A model generated the notes under the pieces. That model was not told where the DNA came from, searched no databases, and saw only the letters and a list, made by a program, of their open reading frames with translations. A stretch of 14,569 bases of DNA from Acidimicrobiia bacterium (lineage in GTDB: Bacteria > Actinomycetota > Acidimicrobiia > Acidimicrobiales > AC-14): the NCBI GenBank assembly GCA_019243595.1, contig JAFAUA010000540.1, forward strand, positions 1 through 14,569, written 5' to 3'. Below are positions 1 to 9,192 of this stretch, in pieces. The position numbers and the translations under genes are program-made. Every line of letters starts with the position of its first letter. Position 1 is the stretch's first letter.

Positions 1-1
1 G

Positions 2-730
2 TTCGAGCAGATGGAGATGGAGTTCTTCGTGCCGCCCGACGAGGGGCCGAAGTGGTTCGAGTACTGGTGCCAGGAGCGCTTGCGCTGGTACATCGACCTC
101 GGGATCCCCGAGGACCTGCTCCGCATGCGCCAGCACGACGCCGAGGAGCTCAGTCACTACTCAAGCGGCACGGCTGACGTGGAGTTCCTCTTCCCGTTCG
201 GCTGGGGCGAGCTCGAGGGCGTCGCCAACCGCGGCGACTACGACCTCACCCAGCACGCCAAGTTCTCGGGTGAGCGGTTGGAGTATTTCGACCAGGCCTC
301 GGGCGAGCGCTATGTGCCCCACGTCATCGAGCCGGCGGCCGGCGTGGGCCGCTCGATGATGGCCTTCCTTCTGGCGGCCTACGACGAGGACGTCGTCAAC
401 GACGAGACGCGCACGGTGCTGCGCCTGCACCCGCGCCTGGCGCCGTACAAGGTGGCCGTGCTGCCGCTTTCCAAGAAGGACACACTTACGCCGACAGCTC
501 GTGAGGTCTTGTCGATCCTCCAGCCCCACTTCTCGACCGACTACGACGAGACGCAGGCCATCGGCCGCCGCTACCGGCGCCAGGACGAGATCGGCACGCC
601 CTACTGCGTCACCATCGACTTCGAAACGCTTGAGGATCGGGCCGTGACCGTGCGCGACCGCGACTCGTTGGAACAAGACCGCATCTCCATCGACAAGGTC
701 GTCGACTACCTGAAGGAGCGCCTCCCGTGA
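2..730 (+). CDS. glyS: Glycyl-tRNA synthetase, C-terminal part (5' end outside window)
   Basis: Class II aminoacyl-tRNA synthetase of the single-chain (dimeric) glycine type, which charges tRNA-Gly in the cytoplasm. The frame is open from the left edge (first whole codon at base 2, reading FEQMEMEFF), so the methionine at base 11 is internal and the N-terminal half is missing. The visible part holds the end of the catalytic domain, including the motif 3 stretch [13 protein letters not shown] with its ATP-contacting Arg. It is followed by an anticodon-binding domain that starts near [11 protein letters not shown] and ends in [10 protein letters not shown]. Motif 3 next to an HGTP-type anticodon domain, and the phrase [13 protein letters not shown], are typical of this family. 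The stop overlaps the next gene's start (GTGA), implying translational coupling to ppdK. Identity is confident; the true length cannot be seen. Confidence 0.93.
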   Translation, partial: FEQMEMEFFVPPDEGPKWFEYWCQERLRWYIDLGIPEDLLRMRQHDAEELSHYSSGTADVEFLFPFGWGELEGVANRGDYDLTQHAKFSGERLEYFDQASGERYVPHVIEPAAGVGRSMMAFLLAAYDEDVVNDETRTVLRLHPRLAPYKVAVLPLSKKDTLTPTAREVLSILQPHFSTDYDETQAIGRRYRRQDEIGTPYCVTIDFETLEDRAVTVRDRDSLEQDRISIDKVVDYLKERLP

Positions 731-3378
731 CGAGGTACGTGTACCCGTTCGACCACAAGCACAAGAAGCCGCCGATGAGCATGAAGGACTTGCTCGGCGG
801 CAAGGGCGCCAACCTCGCAGAGATGACGTCGGTGCTCGGTCTGCCGGTACCGCACGGCTTCACGATCACCACCGACGCCTGCCGGGCGTACATGGACGGC
901 GGCTGGCCCAAGGGACTCGACGACGAGGTGGCCAAGAACCTCAAGAAGCTCGAGAAGTCGATGGGCCGCGAGCTCGGCGACGCCGCCGACCCGCTGCTGG
1001 TCAGCGTGCGGTCGGGCGCCAAGTTCTCGATGCCCGGGATGATGGACACCGTCCTCAACCTCGGCCTCAACGACGAGTCCGTGCTCGGTCTGGCCAAGCA
1101 GACCGACGACGAGCGCTTCGCCTACGACAGCTACCGGCGCTTCATCTCCATGTACGGCCGCATCGTGCAGGGCATCTCCGCCGAGGCGTTCGACGAGCCG
1201 TTCGAGAAGGCCAAGGAGAAGAGCAAGGCCAAGGACGACTCCGCCATCCCGGCCGAGGCCCTGCGCGACCTGGTCGAGGAGTACAAGAGCATCGTCAAGA
1301 AGGAGACCGGCAAGGCCTTCCCGCAGAAGCCCCTCGACCAGTTGAAGGGTGCCATCGAGGCGGTCTTCAAGTCGTGGGACGGCGCCCGGGCGCGCGCCTA
1401 CCGCGTCCGCGAGCGCATTCCCCACGACCTCGGCACCGCCGTCAACGTGCAGTCGATGGTGTTCGGCAATCGCGACGACAACTCGGGTACCGGCGTCGGC
1501 TTCACGCGCGACCCCGCCACGGGCGAGCAGGGCGAGTACGGCGACTTCCTCGTCAACGCCCAGGGCGAGGACGTGGTGGCCGGCATCCGCAACACCCTGC
1601 CGCTGTCGGAGATGGCCAAGCGCTTCCCCAAGCTCAACAAGGAGCTGCTCGGCATCTTCAAGAAGCTCGAGAAGCACTACCAGGACATGTGCGATACCGA
1701 GTTCACCATCGAGCAGGGCAAGCTCTGGATGCTCCAGACGCGCGTCGGCAAGCGCACCGGCGTCGCGGCGCTGAGGATGGCGGTCGACATGACGCGCAAG
1801 TCCGACCTCGGCATCTCGCGCGAGGAGGCGCTGCAGCGCATCACTGCCGAGCACCTCGACCAGGTGCTCCATCCGCAGTTCGGAGAGTCGGACTACAAGG
1901 TCCTCACCAAGGGTCTTGCCGCCTCTCCGGGCGCGGCCGTCGGTAAGGCCTACTTCACCGCCGACGACGCGGCCGACGCGGCCGACCGTGGGGAGCAGGT
2001 CATCCTCGTCCGCAGCGAGACGTCACCCGAGGACGTGCACGGCATGGCTGCGTCAGAAGGCATCCTCACGTCACGCGGCGGCCTTGTCAGCCACGCCGCC
2101 GTCGTTGCCCGTGGGTGGGGCAAGCCGGCTGTCGTCGGCGCCGAGAAGATCAAGATCAAGGGCAAGTCGTTCTCCGTCGACGGCACCACCGTCAAGGAGG
2201 GCGACGTACTGTCGATCAACGGCACGACCGGCGAGGTCGTCGTCGGCGAGCTCGACCTCAAGACCGGCGAGCGGCCCAAAGAGTTCGACACCGTCCTCGG
2301 CTGGGCCGACAAGATCCGCAAGGGCAAGCTCGCGGTGCGGGCCAACGCCGACACCGGCGCCGACTCCAAGCAGGCGCGCGACTTCGGCGCCGAGGGGATC
2401 GGGCTGTGCCGCACCGAGCACATGTTCCTCGGCGAGGACCGCCTCCCGGTCGTGCGGCGCATGATTCTGGCCGACACGCCCGAAGAGGAAGAGGCCGCCC
2501 TCGAGGAGCTGCGCAAGGTCCAGAAGGCCGACTTCGAGGAGATCCTCGAGGCCATGGATGGCCTCCCGGTCACCGTGCGCTTGCTCGACCCGCCGCTGCA
2601 TGAGTTCCTGCCGTCCACCGAGGAGCTGGCGATCAAGGAGGCCAGCGAAGGCGGGCTCTCCAAGGAGGAGCAGGCCCTCTACGACGCGGCCAAGTCGTGG
2701 CACGAGTTCAATCCGATGCTTGGCACCCGCGGTGTGCGCCTCGGCGTGATCAAGCCCGGCCTCTACGCCATGCAGGTGCGGGCTCTGATGGAAGCGGCGG
2801 CCGAGCGCACCAAGAAAGGCGGCAAGCCGATCGTCGAGATCATGATCCCGCTCACGGTGACGCGTGAGGAGCTCGGCCTGGCCCGGGGCTGGACCGAGCA
2901 GGCGATCGCCGAGGCCACCAAGGGCACCAAGAAGAAGATCAACGTGCTCATCGGCACGATGATCGAAACGCCGCGTGCCGCCCTGCGCGCCGACGAGATC
3001 GCCGAGGAGGCCGACTTCTTCAGCTTCGGCACCAACGACCTCACGCAGATGACGTTCGGCTTCAGCCGTGACGACGTAGAAGGCCGGATGATGTCGGCCT
3101 ACCTCGAGGAGGGGCTGCTGAAGCGCAACCCGTTCGAGACGATCGATGCCGGCGGTGTCGGCGAGCTCGTCTACGACGGCGCCGAGCGGGGACGCAAGAC
3201 CAATCCCAACCTGAAGCTCGGCGTCTGCGGCGAGCACGGCGGCGACCCCGAGTCGATCAACCTCTTCTACGACGCCGGGCTCGACTACGTGTCGTGCTCG
3301 CCGTTCCGGGTGCCGATCGCCCGCCTTTCGGCCGCCCAGGCCGTGCTGGGCTCTGGAGACAGCGGATCAACGAAGTAA
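727..3378 (+). CDS. ppdK: Pyruvate, phosphate dikinase
   Basis: Cytosolic enzyme interconverting pyruvate + ATP + phosphate and phosphoenolpyruvate + AMP + pyrophosphate, at the glycolysis/gluconeogenesis node. At 883 residues it has the usual family length. The N-terminal nucleotide-binding domain (about 1-340) shows [10 protein letters not shown] and the Arg95-containing [17 protein letters not shown]. The swivelling phosphohistidine domain contains [15 protein letters not shown] with the phosphorylated His at 456. The C-terminal PEP/pyruvate barrel has [21 protein letters not shown] (767-775) and [10 protein letters not shown] with the catalytic Cys at 834. All expected catalytic residues are present, so it should be active. 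The GTG start is fixed by a 4-base overlap with the glyS stop and by the standard N-terminus (VYPFDHKHK). No PPDK regulatory kinase/phosphatase gene is visible nearby. Direction in vivo cannot be told from sequence. Confidence 0.97.
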   Translation: MTRYVYPFDHKHKKPPMSMKDLLGGKGANLAEMTSVLGLPVPHGFTITTDACRAYMDGGWPKGLDDEVAKNLKKLEKSMGRELGDAADPLLVSVRSGAKFSMPGMMDTVLNLGLNDESVLGLAKQTDDERFAYDSYRRFISMYGRIVQGISAEAFDEPFEKAKEKSKAKDDSAIPAEALRDLVEEYKSIVKKETGKAFPQKPLDQLKGAIEAVFKSWDGARARAYRVRERIPHDLGTAVNVQSMVFGNRDDNSGTGVGFTRDPATGEQGEYGDFLVNAQGEDVVAGIRNTLPLSEMAKRFPKLNKELLGIFKKLEKHYQDMCDTEFTIEQGKLWMLQTRVGKRTGVAALRMAVDMTRKSDLGISREEALQRITAEHLDQVLHPQFGESDYKVLTKGLAASPGAAVGKAYFTADDAADAADRGEQVILVRSETSPEDVHGMAASEGILTSRGGLVSHAAVVARGWGKPAVVGAEKIKIKGKSFSVDGTTVKEGDVLSINGTTGEVVVGELDLKTGERPKEFDTVLGWADKIRKGKLAVRANADTGADSKQARDFGAEGIGLCRTEHMFLGEDRLPVVRRMILADTPEEEEAALEELRKVQKADFEEILEAMDGLPVTVRLLDPPLHEFLPSTEELAIKEASEGGLSKEEQALYDAAKSWHEFNPMLGTRGVRLGVIKPGLYAMQVRALMEAAAERTKKGGKPIVEIMIPLTVTREELGLARGWTEQAIAEATKGTKKKINVLIGTMIETPRAALRADEIAEEADFFSFGTNDLTQMTFGFSRDDVEGRMMSAYLEEGLLKRNPFETIDAGGVGELVYDGAERGRKTNPNLKLGVCGEHGGDPESINLFYDAGLDYVSCSPFRVPIARLSAAQAVLGSGDSGSTK

Positions 3379-3389
3379 TTCGACGAGGG

Positions 3390-5492
3390 ATGGAGCCGGC
3401 CGATATCGGCCGGCTGACCGCCGTCGGCGATCCGCGCCTGTCGCCGGACGCGTCGGCCGTGGTTTTCACGGTCACCACGATCGACCTGGACGCCAACGAG
3501 TACCGCACCGCGCTCTGGGTCGCGGCCGTCGACGGCTCGTCGGAGCCGCGGCCGTTCACGAGCGGTGAGCACAAGGACTCGACTCCACGCTGGTCGCCCG
3601 ACGGCGCATCGATCGCATTCGTGCGCCGCGAGCAGGACAGCAAAGAGGTCAAGGTCTGCCTGATCCCCGCGGGGGGGGGAGAGGCCCGCACGCTGTTCAC
3701 GTGGAAGGACGAGGTCAGCGACCTGGCGTGGTCGCCCGACGGCCAACGGCTCGCCTTCACGGCCCGCGTCCGCGACGAGCAGCGTTACGGCCAGGACAAG
3801 GAGAAGGACCAACCGCCTCGTCGCATCACCAAGCTCTGGTCCCGCCTTGACAGCGTCGGCTGGCTCGTTGATCGGCCGACGCACCTGTTCGTGGTCGACG
3901 TCGACACCGACGGCGGTGAACCGGTGGCCCTGACCACGGGCGAGTACGAGGACGGCGGCCTGGGGTGGTCTCCTGAAGGCACCGAGATCGCCTTCACCGC
4001 CGGGCGCCACGAGACCTGGGACCTCGATTACGGCGTCGACCTCTTCGTCGTCGCTGCAGAAGGCTCCGGCCGCGAGCCGCAACGACTCACCGAGACGGGA
4101 CCTGGGTACGCCCGGCCGTCGTTCAGCCCCGACGGGTCGGCGATCGCTTTCCACCTCGAGGACTGGCGTTCGCCGCCGCGGCACGGCCAGGTCGGCGTCC
4201 TCGACCGCGCCAGCGGCGCGGTTCGGCTGATCACCACCGACCTCGACCTGAACTGCTCGCCGTACCCACCGGCGCGCGGGCCGGTGTGGAACGGCAGCGA
4301 CCTACTCTTCGCGCTCGAAGACGCGGGCAACACGCACGTGTACCGGGTTCCCGCGGACGGGTCGGGGAAGCCTGAGCTCTTGGTCGGCGGTGATCGCCAG
4401 ATCGGCGCCTTCGACGCCGTCGGCGACACGCTGGCGTACACGGTCACGACCCCGACATCCCTGCCGGAGCTCTTCGTCCGCGTGGGCGACGAGGAGCGGC
4501 AAGTGACGCGCATCGGTGAAGGGTTCGCGGCGGACGTCGAGCTCGCCACACCCGAGCGCTTCACGGCCACGTCGCCCGACGGCACCGAGGTGGAGGCCTG
4601 GTTCATGCGGCCGATCGGTGCCGAGCCCGGCCGTCGCTATCCGACACTCCTCAACATCCACGGCGGCCCGTTCACCCAGTACGGCAACCGCTTCTTCGAC
4701 GAGTTCCAGCTGCAGGTGGCCGCCGGCTATGCCGTCGTCTACGCCAACCCGCGCGGGTCCTCCGGCTACAGCGAGACCTTCGGGCGGGAGATCCGCAGTC
4801 CGGCGGCGTCGGACGACCCTCGCTCGGGCTGGGGCGGCGGCGACTACGAGGACCTGATGGCCGTGGTCGACGAAGCGGTCCGCCGCTTCGACGACGTCGT
4901 GGATCCCGACCGGCTGGGCGTCATCGGCGGTTCCTACGGCGGCTACATGACCTCGTGGATCATCGGCCACACCGACCGGTTCAAGGCGGCCGTGTCCGAG
5001 CGGGCCGTCAACAACATGCTGTCGCTCGAGTCGACGTCGGACGTTGCCGGCTCGTTCCGCATGGAGCTCGGCGTCAACCACCTCGACGACCCGGACGAAT
5101 ACATGCGGATGTCGCCGATCACCTACGTGCGCGACATGCACACACCGCTTCTGATCCTGCACTCGGAGAACGATCTGCGGTGCGCCATCGAGCAGGCCGA
5201 GCAGCTCTTCGTCGCCCTGCGCATGCTCGGCCGTACGCCCGAGTTTCTGCGCTTCCCGGGCGAGTCCCACGAGCTGTCGAGGTCGGGTGCGCCCAAGCAC
5301 CGCGTCCAGCGCGTCGAGGCCATCTTCGACTTCTTCGAACGGAACCTCAGGGCCGGCGAAGATCCCAGATCAGCGCCATCGGCACCCCAAGGAAGGCGGC
5401 TTGGGCAGCTCGGGGGACGAACGTCGCTGCCGGACCTTGCATCGCGACCTCATCCGGGCCCATCTCCGGCTCCAGGCACTGATCGACGGTGA
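3390..5492 (+). CDS. S9-family serine peptidase (acylaminoacyl-peptidase / prolyl oligopeptidase type)
   Basis: Probable cytosolic oligopeptidase; no signal peptide is seen. The N-terminal half (about 1-390) is a beta-propeller built from repeated blade motifs such as PRWSPDGASIAF, LAWSPDGQRLAF, LGWSPEGTEIAF and PSFSPDGSAIAF. The C-terminal alpha/beta hydrolase domain has the oxyanion-side motif NIHGGPF and the nucleophile elbow GGSYGG with Ser515. The acid Asp595 lies in HSENDL and the catalytic His627 in GESHEL. The frame is open upstream to a GTG at 3294 inside ppdK, but ATG 3390 gives the natural N-terminus (MEPADIGRL) 11 bases after the ppdK stop. The Shine-Dalgarno match (GAGGG) directly abuts this ATG, so the start is only moderately sure. 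After FFERNL, where such enzymes usually end, about 45 Pro/Ser/Arg-rich residues are read from DNA antisense to the methyltransferase gene. The substrate is unknown. Confidence 0.9.
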   Translation: MEPADIGRLTAVGDPRLSPDASAVVFTVTTIDLDANEYRTALWVAAVDGSSEPRPFTSGEHKDSTPRWSPDGASIAFVRREQDSKEVKVCLIPAGGGEARTLFTWKDEVSDLAWSPDGQRLAFTARVRDEQRYGQDKEKDQPPRRITKLWSRLDSVGWLVDRPTHLFVVDVDTDGGEPVALTTGEYEDGGLGWSPEGTEIAFTAGRHETWDLDYGVDLFVVAAEGSGREPQRLTETGPGYARPSFSPDGSAIAFHLEDWRSPPRHGQVGVLDRASGAVRLITTDLDLNCSPYPPARGPVWNGSDLLFALEDAGNTHVYRVPADGSGKPELLVGGDRQIGAFDAVGDTLAYTVTTPTSLPELFVRVGDEERQVTRIGEGFAADVELATPERFTATSPDGTEVEAWFMRPIGAEPGRRYPTLLNIHGGPFTQYGNRFFDEFQLQVAAGYAVVYANPRGSSGYSETFGREIRSPAASDDPRSGWGGGDYEDLMAVVDEAVRRFDDVVDPDRLGVIGGSYGGYMTSWIIGHTDRFKAAVSERAVNNMLSLESTSDVAGSFRMELGVNHLDDPDEYMRMSPITYVRDMHTPLLILHSENDLRCAIEQAEQLFVALRMLGRTPEFLRFPGESHELSRSGAPKHRVQRVEAIFDFFERNLRAGEDPRSAPSAPQGRRLGQLGGRTSLPDLASRPHPGPSPAPGTDRR
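3671..3679 (+). repeat. Run of nine G in the S9 peptidase gene
   Basis: Nine consecutive G residues lie inside the coding region, encoding part of the propeller phrase PAGGGEAR. The frame is intact as written, and the GGEAR wording is what such propeller repeats normally carry. The assembled length is therefore probably right. Runs like this are prone to replication slippage and to sequencing error. Confidence 0.9.
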
Positions 5493-6195
5493 GACCGGCT
5501 TTGGAGAACGCCCGCAGGTAGTCGCCGTGGCGGTGCGAGTAGCCGCGCACCACGCCGGCGCCGCCGGTTGCGTCCTGGAAGTAGGCGGCGCCGCCCGTGG
5601 TCTGGGCCGACGGATGCAGGTCCGAGAGGATGACCCGTCCACCAGGACGCACGGCGCGCGCCAGCTCGGCGACGGCGGTGTCGAGATCTTCGACGTGCTC
5701 GAGCGCCAATGCGCACACGGCGAGGTCGACGCTCGAGGTCTCGACGGGGAGCGACGTGAGATCGCCGTCGCGGAAATCGGCGTCGGGTACGGCGGCCCGC
5801 GCCTTCGCGAGCATCTCCGGCGAACCGTCGACGCCGACCACGCGATGGCCGAGGTCGACGAGGTGCTTGGTGTGACGACCGGTGCCGCACGCGGCGTCGA
5901 GGGCGTCGCCTGCCGGCTGCTCGTCGAGCATCGCCCACACGACCGGCTGCTCCACCGAGATCAGCGGATTGCCGGGCTGGTCGTACGTCTCGGCCCAGCG
6001 GGCGTAACCCGCCTCGGCGTCGACCGTCGACGCATCGACGCCGAGGTCGTACAGGTCCTCGTCGCTCAGCAGGATGGCGCGGATCTCCGCCAGGCGCGCC
6101 GCCGCGGCCTCGTCGTCGCCGGTGAAGATGTGCCGCATCAGCCCCAGACCGGCGACACCGACCAGGAACTCGGCGAGCCGCACGTGTCTGGCCAT
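5347..6195 (-). CDS. Class I SAM-dependent methyltransferase
   Basis: A 282-residue small-molecule-type methyltransferase. The SAM-binding core begins around residue 97 with motif I ALDAACGTG (98-106). An acidic residue, Asp123, ends the second strand (GVDGSPEML) and should bind the ribose hydroxyls. DGDLTSLPV, then CALALEHVEDL and VRPGGRVILSDLHP, form the later motifs typical of the UbiE/Coq5-like Methyltransf_11 group. The first 60 or so residues form an extra N-terminal segment of unknown role. The substrate cannot be deduced. The ATG lies 11 bases after the stop of the small zinc-ribbon gene, so the two are likely co-transcribed. The last 146 bases overlap the 3' end of the convergent S9 peptidase gene. 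The natural-looking end (ALIWDLRRP) suggests the overlap is constrained by this gene rather than by the peptidase. Confidence 0.88.
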   Translation of the reverse strand: MARHVRLAEFLVGVAGLGLMRHIFTGDDEAAAARLAEIRAILLSDEDLYDLGVDASTVDAEAGYARWAETYDQPGNPLISVEQPVVWAMLDEQPAGDALDAACGTGRHTKHLVDLGHRVVGVDGSPEMLAKARAAVPDADFRDGDLTSLPVETSSVDLAVCALALEHVEDLDTAVAELARAVRPGGRVILSDLHPSAQTTGGAAYFQDATGGAGVVRGYSHRHGDYLRAFSKAGLTVDQCLEPEMGPDEVAMQGPAATFVPRAAQAAFLGVPMALIWDLRRP

Positions 6196-6206
6196 GGGCC
6201 GGATTG

Positions 6207-6362
6207 CTAGTTCAGCGAGCGGTCGAAGGCGATGTCGCGGGCGCCCCGGCAGGCGGGGCAGTCGAGCACGGGGCAGTCACCGACCAGCTGGACATACGGC
6301 TCGATCGGCACGAACGTCCGGCACCCCGGGCATCGAATGAGCGGTTCGCCGTTGTAGACCAT
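6207..6362 (-). CDS. Small zinc-ribbon protein (51 aa)
   Basis: Short gene starting at ATG 6362 (MVYNGEPLIRCPGC) and ending ARDIAFDRSLN with TAG. It contains two CxxC knuckles, Cys11/Cys14 (CPGC) and Cys35/Cys38 (CPAC), plus Cys30. This spacing suits a rubredoxin-like zinc ribbon. No membrane segment or other domain is present. It is immediately upstream of, and in the same direction as, the methyltransferase (11 bases apart), and is divergent from dnaG. Coding support comes from the cysteine pattern, the open frame filling the gap and the tight spacing. No good Shine-Dalgarno sequence is seen at the normal distance (AGG touches the ATG). Function is unknown. It may be an accessory or nucleic-acid/protein-binding ribbon. 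Confidence 0.7.
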   Translation of the reverse strand: MVYNGEPLIRCPGCRTFVPIEPYVQLVGDCPVLDCPACRGARDIAFDRSLN

Positions 6363-6475
6363 CCTGGCTGAAGGTTCGACCTCGGGTGGCCCTGTCCCTG
6401 CTCATGACTTGAGCGCAATTTGTCACAGGGCCCGCGGTACCGTCGGAGAATGGGGACGGGGCAAGGGCAGTAGCG
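6363..6475. promoter_or_regulatory. Divergent intergenic region between the zinc-ribbon gene and dnaG
   Basis: This 113-base gap must hold the promoters for the - strand zinc-ribbon/methyltransferase unit and for the + strand dnaG-rpoD unit. I see TTGAGC at 6409 and a TANNNT-type hexamer TACCGT at 6438 on the + strand. Their spacing (23 bases) is too long for a normal sigma-70 promoter, so I do not assign exact elements. A perfect 8-base inverted repeat also lies here. Confidence 0.45.
6388..6432. repeat. Inverted repeat GGCCCTGT / ACAGGGCC
   Basis: Perfect 8-base arms at 6388-6395 and 6425-6432 are separated by 29 bases, between the two divergent genes. The spacer is long for a hairpin terminator and there is no T run. 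It could be a pair of operator half-sites or chance in GC-rich DNA. Confidence 0.4.
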
Positions 6476-9192
6476 GTGGGGATCCTGTCGGAGGACATCG
6501 CGCGCGTCCGCGAGGCCACCGATTTCGTCGCCCTGGTCAGCGAGCACCTCGCCTTGAAGAAGGTGGGCCTGCGCTACACGGGCCTGTGCCCGTTCCACGC
6601 CGAGAAGACCCCGTCGTTCTCGGTCAACGCCGACGAAAAGCTCTTCTACTGCCTGGCCGGCGAGACCGGCGTCCTGACCTGGGACGGCGTTCGCCCGATT
6701 AGGGAGCTGGCGGGTGGGACCCACCGGATCCTGACGGAGAAAGGCCGGTGGGTCGAGGCGCCATTCCGCTCGTTCGGAGTCCAGCCGCTGATGAAGGTCA
6801 CGCTGACCCGCAATCGCCAGCGCAAGGCGCTCTACGCCACACCAGAACACCGCTGGCTCGTTCGGAAAGGGGCAGCTCCACACCGATACGAGCGGACGAC
6901 CGAGCAACTTCGTCCCGGCCACCCCTTGGCCTGGTCATTCCCGCACAGCAGGGTTCGGATGCTCGGAGAGCTGTCGCCACAGGGGATTGCTCACGGGATC
7001 ACGTACGGCGATGGGAGCCACTTCGCGAGCGCTGCCTGTGTGGACCTCCACGGCGACAAGGACGCAGAGCTCCTCAAGTGGTTCCCGCTGAACCGCACCT
7101 ATGCGCTGCAGACCCATGACGGGAAGCCGTACATCAAGGTCCTCGACCTCCCCAAGCATTTCAAAGACCGGCCCTCACTCGATGAAGCACCGACCTATCT
7201 GGCCGGCTGGCTCGCCGGCTACATCGCCGCGGACGGACACGTGTCCAAGGACGGCACCTGCATGCTCAACTCCGCCGATCGCGGCGACCTCGAGTTCGTT
7301 CGGCAGGTGTGCACGCGGCTTGGGGTGGGGACCTATGGAATTACGTCCCAAGAGCGGACGGGCTTCGAGGGCCGTGAGCCTTCGACGCTTTATCGGGTCC
7401 ACTTCATCGCCGAGGATCTCGATGAGCGCTTTTTCCTGATCTCCAAACACCGCGACCGGTTTCTTGCGGCGAGCAAGTCGTGGGTCCGACGCGGGTGGAT
7501 GGTTGAGTCAGTCGAACCCACCGACAGGGTTGAAGAGGTCTTTTGCGCAGAGGTTGAGGGAACGCACAACTTCACGCTCGAAGACAACATCCTCACCGGC
7601 AATTGCTTCGGCTGCCAGATGAAGGGCGACGTCATCACGTTCGTCCAGGAGATCGAGCACCTGGAGTTCGCCGAGGCGGTCGAGTATCTGGCCGCCAAGT
7701 CGGGCGTCCAGATCCGGTACGACCAGGCCAACGTGTCCCGCGAGCGCGGTCGGCGCGAGCGACTGGTCGAAGTGATGAAGAAGGCGGTCGACTGGTACCA
7801 CCAGCGCCTGCTGTCCGGTGACGACGGGGCGGCGGCCCGGTCGTACCTCCGCTCCCGCGGCTACGACGGCGACGTCGTGCGCCAGTTCCAGATCGGGTGG
7901 GCGCCCGACGACTGGGACGCCCTGGCCCGGTCGCTGAAGGTCGGTGACGACGTCCTCCGTGACACCGGGCTCGGCTTCGTCAACCGTCGCCAGCGCCAGC
8001 AGGACGCCTTCCGGGGCCGGGTGATGTTCCCGATCTTCGACAGCCGCGGCGATCCCGTGGCGTTCAGCGGGCGGATCCTGCCCGGCGCCGAAGGACCCAA
8101 GTACAAGAACTCGGCCGAGTCGCCGCTGTACTCGAAGAGCAAGGTCCTCTACGGCCTGAACTGGGCGAAGGCCGACGTCGTGCGCGCCGGCGAGGTCATC
8201 ATCTGCGAGGGCTCCACCGACGTGATCGGATTCTTCCTCGCCGGTCTTCCCCGGGCGGTGGCCGGGTGGGGTACGGCCCTCACCGAGGACCAGGTGCGCA
8301 CGCTGAAGAACTTCGCCCGCCGCCTGGTGCTGGCCTACGACGCCGACAGCGCCGGCCAGGCGGCCGCCGAGCGCCTGTACGAGTGGGAGAAGCGCTACGA
8401 GGTCGACATCGCGGTTGCCGACCTGCCTCCCGGATCCGACCCCGCCGACCTGGCGCGGTCCGAACCCGAGCGGCTGCAGGCGGCCGTCGAGAATGCGCGG
8501 CCGTTTCTCGCCTTTCGCATCGAGCGGGTGCTCACCGGCGCCTCGCTGTCGACGCCCGAAGGACGGGCCCGCGCCGCGGAGGCCGCGCTGGCGATGATCA
8601 AAGAGCACCCCGACTCGTTCGTGCAGGACCAGTACCTCATGGAGGTGTCGACGCGGACGCGCATCGAGGCCGATCGTCTGCGCGAGGCACTCAGCAAGGG
8701 TCGGCTCACGAGTACCCCGCAGCGCGCGTCGACGCCGTCGCGTGCGAGTCGGGTTGTGCTGTCGCGCAGTGCCGAAGAAGAGGCGCTGCTGTTGGCGGTG
8801 CACAACCGTGACGCCATCGAGGGGCGCGTCGACGAAGCGCTGTTCTCCGACGAGTTGGTCGCCGCTGCGTACCGCGCCGTCGTCAGCACCGACTCTCTTC
8901 ACGACGCGCTCGAGGTCGCCGATCCGGCGGCTGCCGATCTGCTGCAGCGATTGGCCGTCGAAGAGCCCAATGACGACGTCGACAACGTCGTCGGCCGGCT
9001 CGCGCGGGAAGCGGGAGTGCGCGCGCTCGCCGAGCTCGATGCCGCGGCGCGCGAGTCCGACGATCCTGCGGCATTTGCGCCCGCAATGGGTTGGCTGAAA
9101 CTGACAGTTGAAGAGTTGCGCGATCCGGTTTCTGCCGTCGATGCGAGCGACAGATTGGTACGCTGGCTCGTCGACCGGCTCGAGGTGGAGGC

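Noticed and set aside
706..1872. Long - strand open frame opposite ppdK (388 residues), and a second at 2071-3237
   Set aside because: Both are antisense to well-conserved ppdK, rich in Leu/Arg/Val/His without domains, as expected from GC-rich third positions.
5287..6210. 307-residue + strand open frame over the methyltransferase
   Set aside because: The opposite strand encodes clear SAM-binding motifs; this frame has none.
6409..6443. Promoter TTGAGC ... TACCGT for dnaG
   Set aside because: The 23-base spacing is outside the normal range, so no exact promoter is assigned.
6212..6922. 236-residue - strand frame crossing the dnaG start
   Set aside because: It conflicts with both the zinc-ribbon gene and dnaG and shows no family features.
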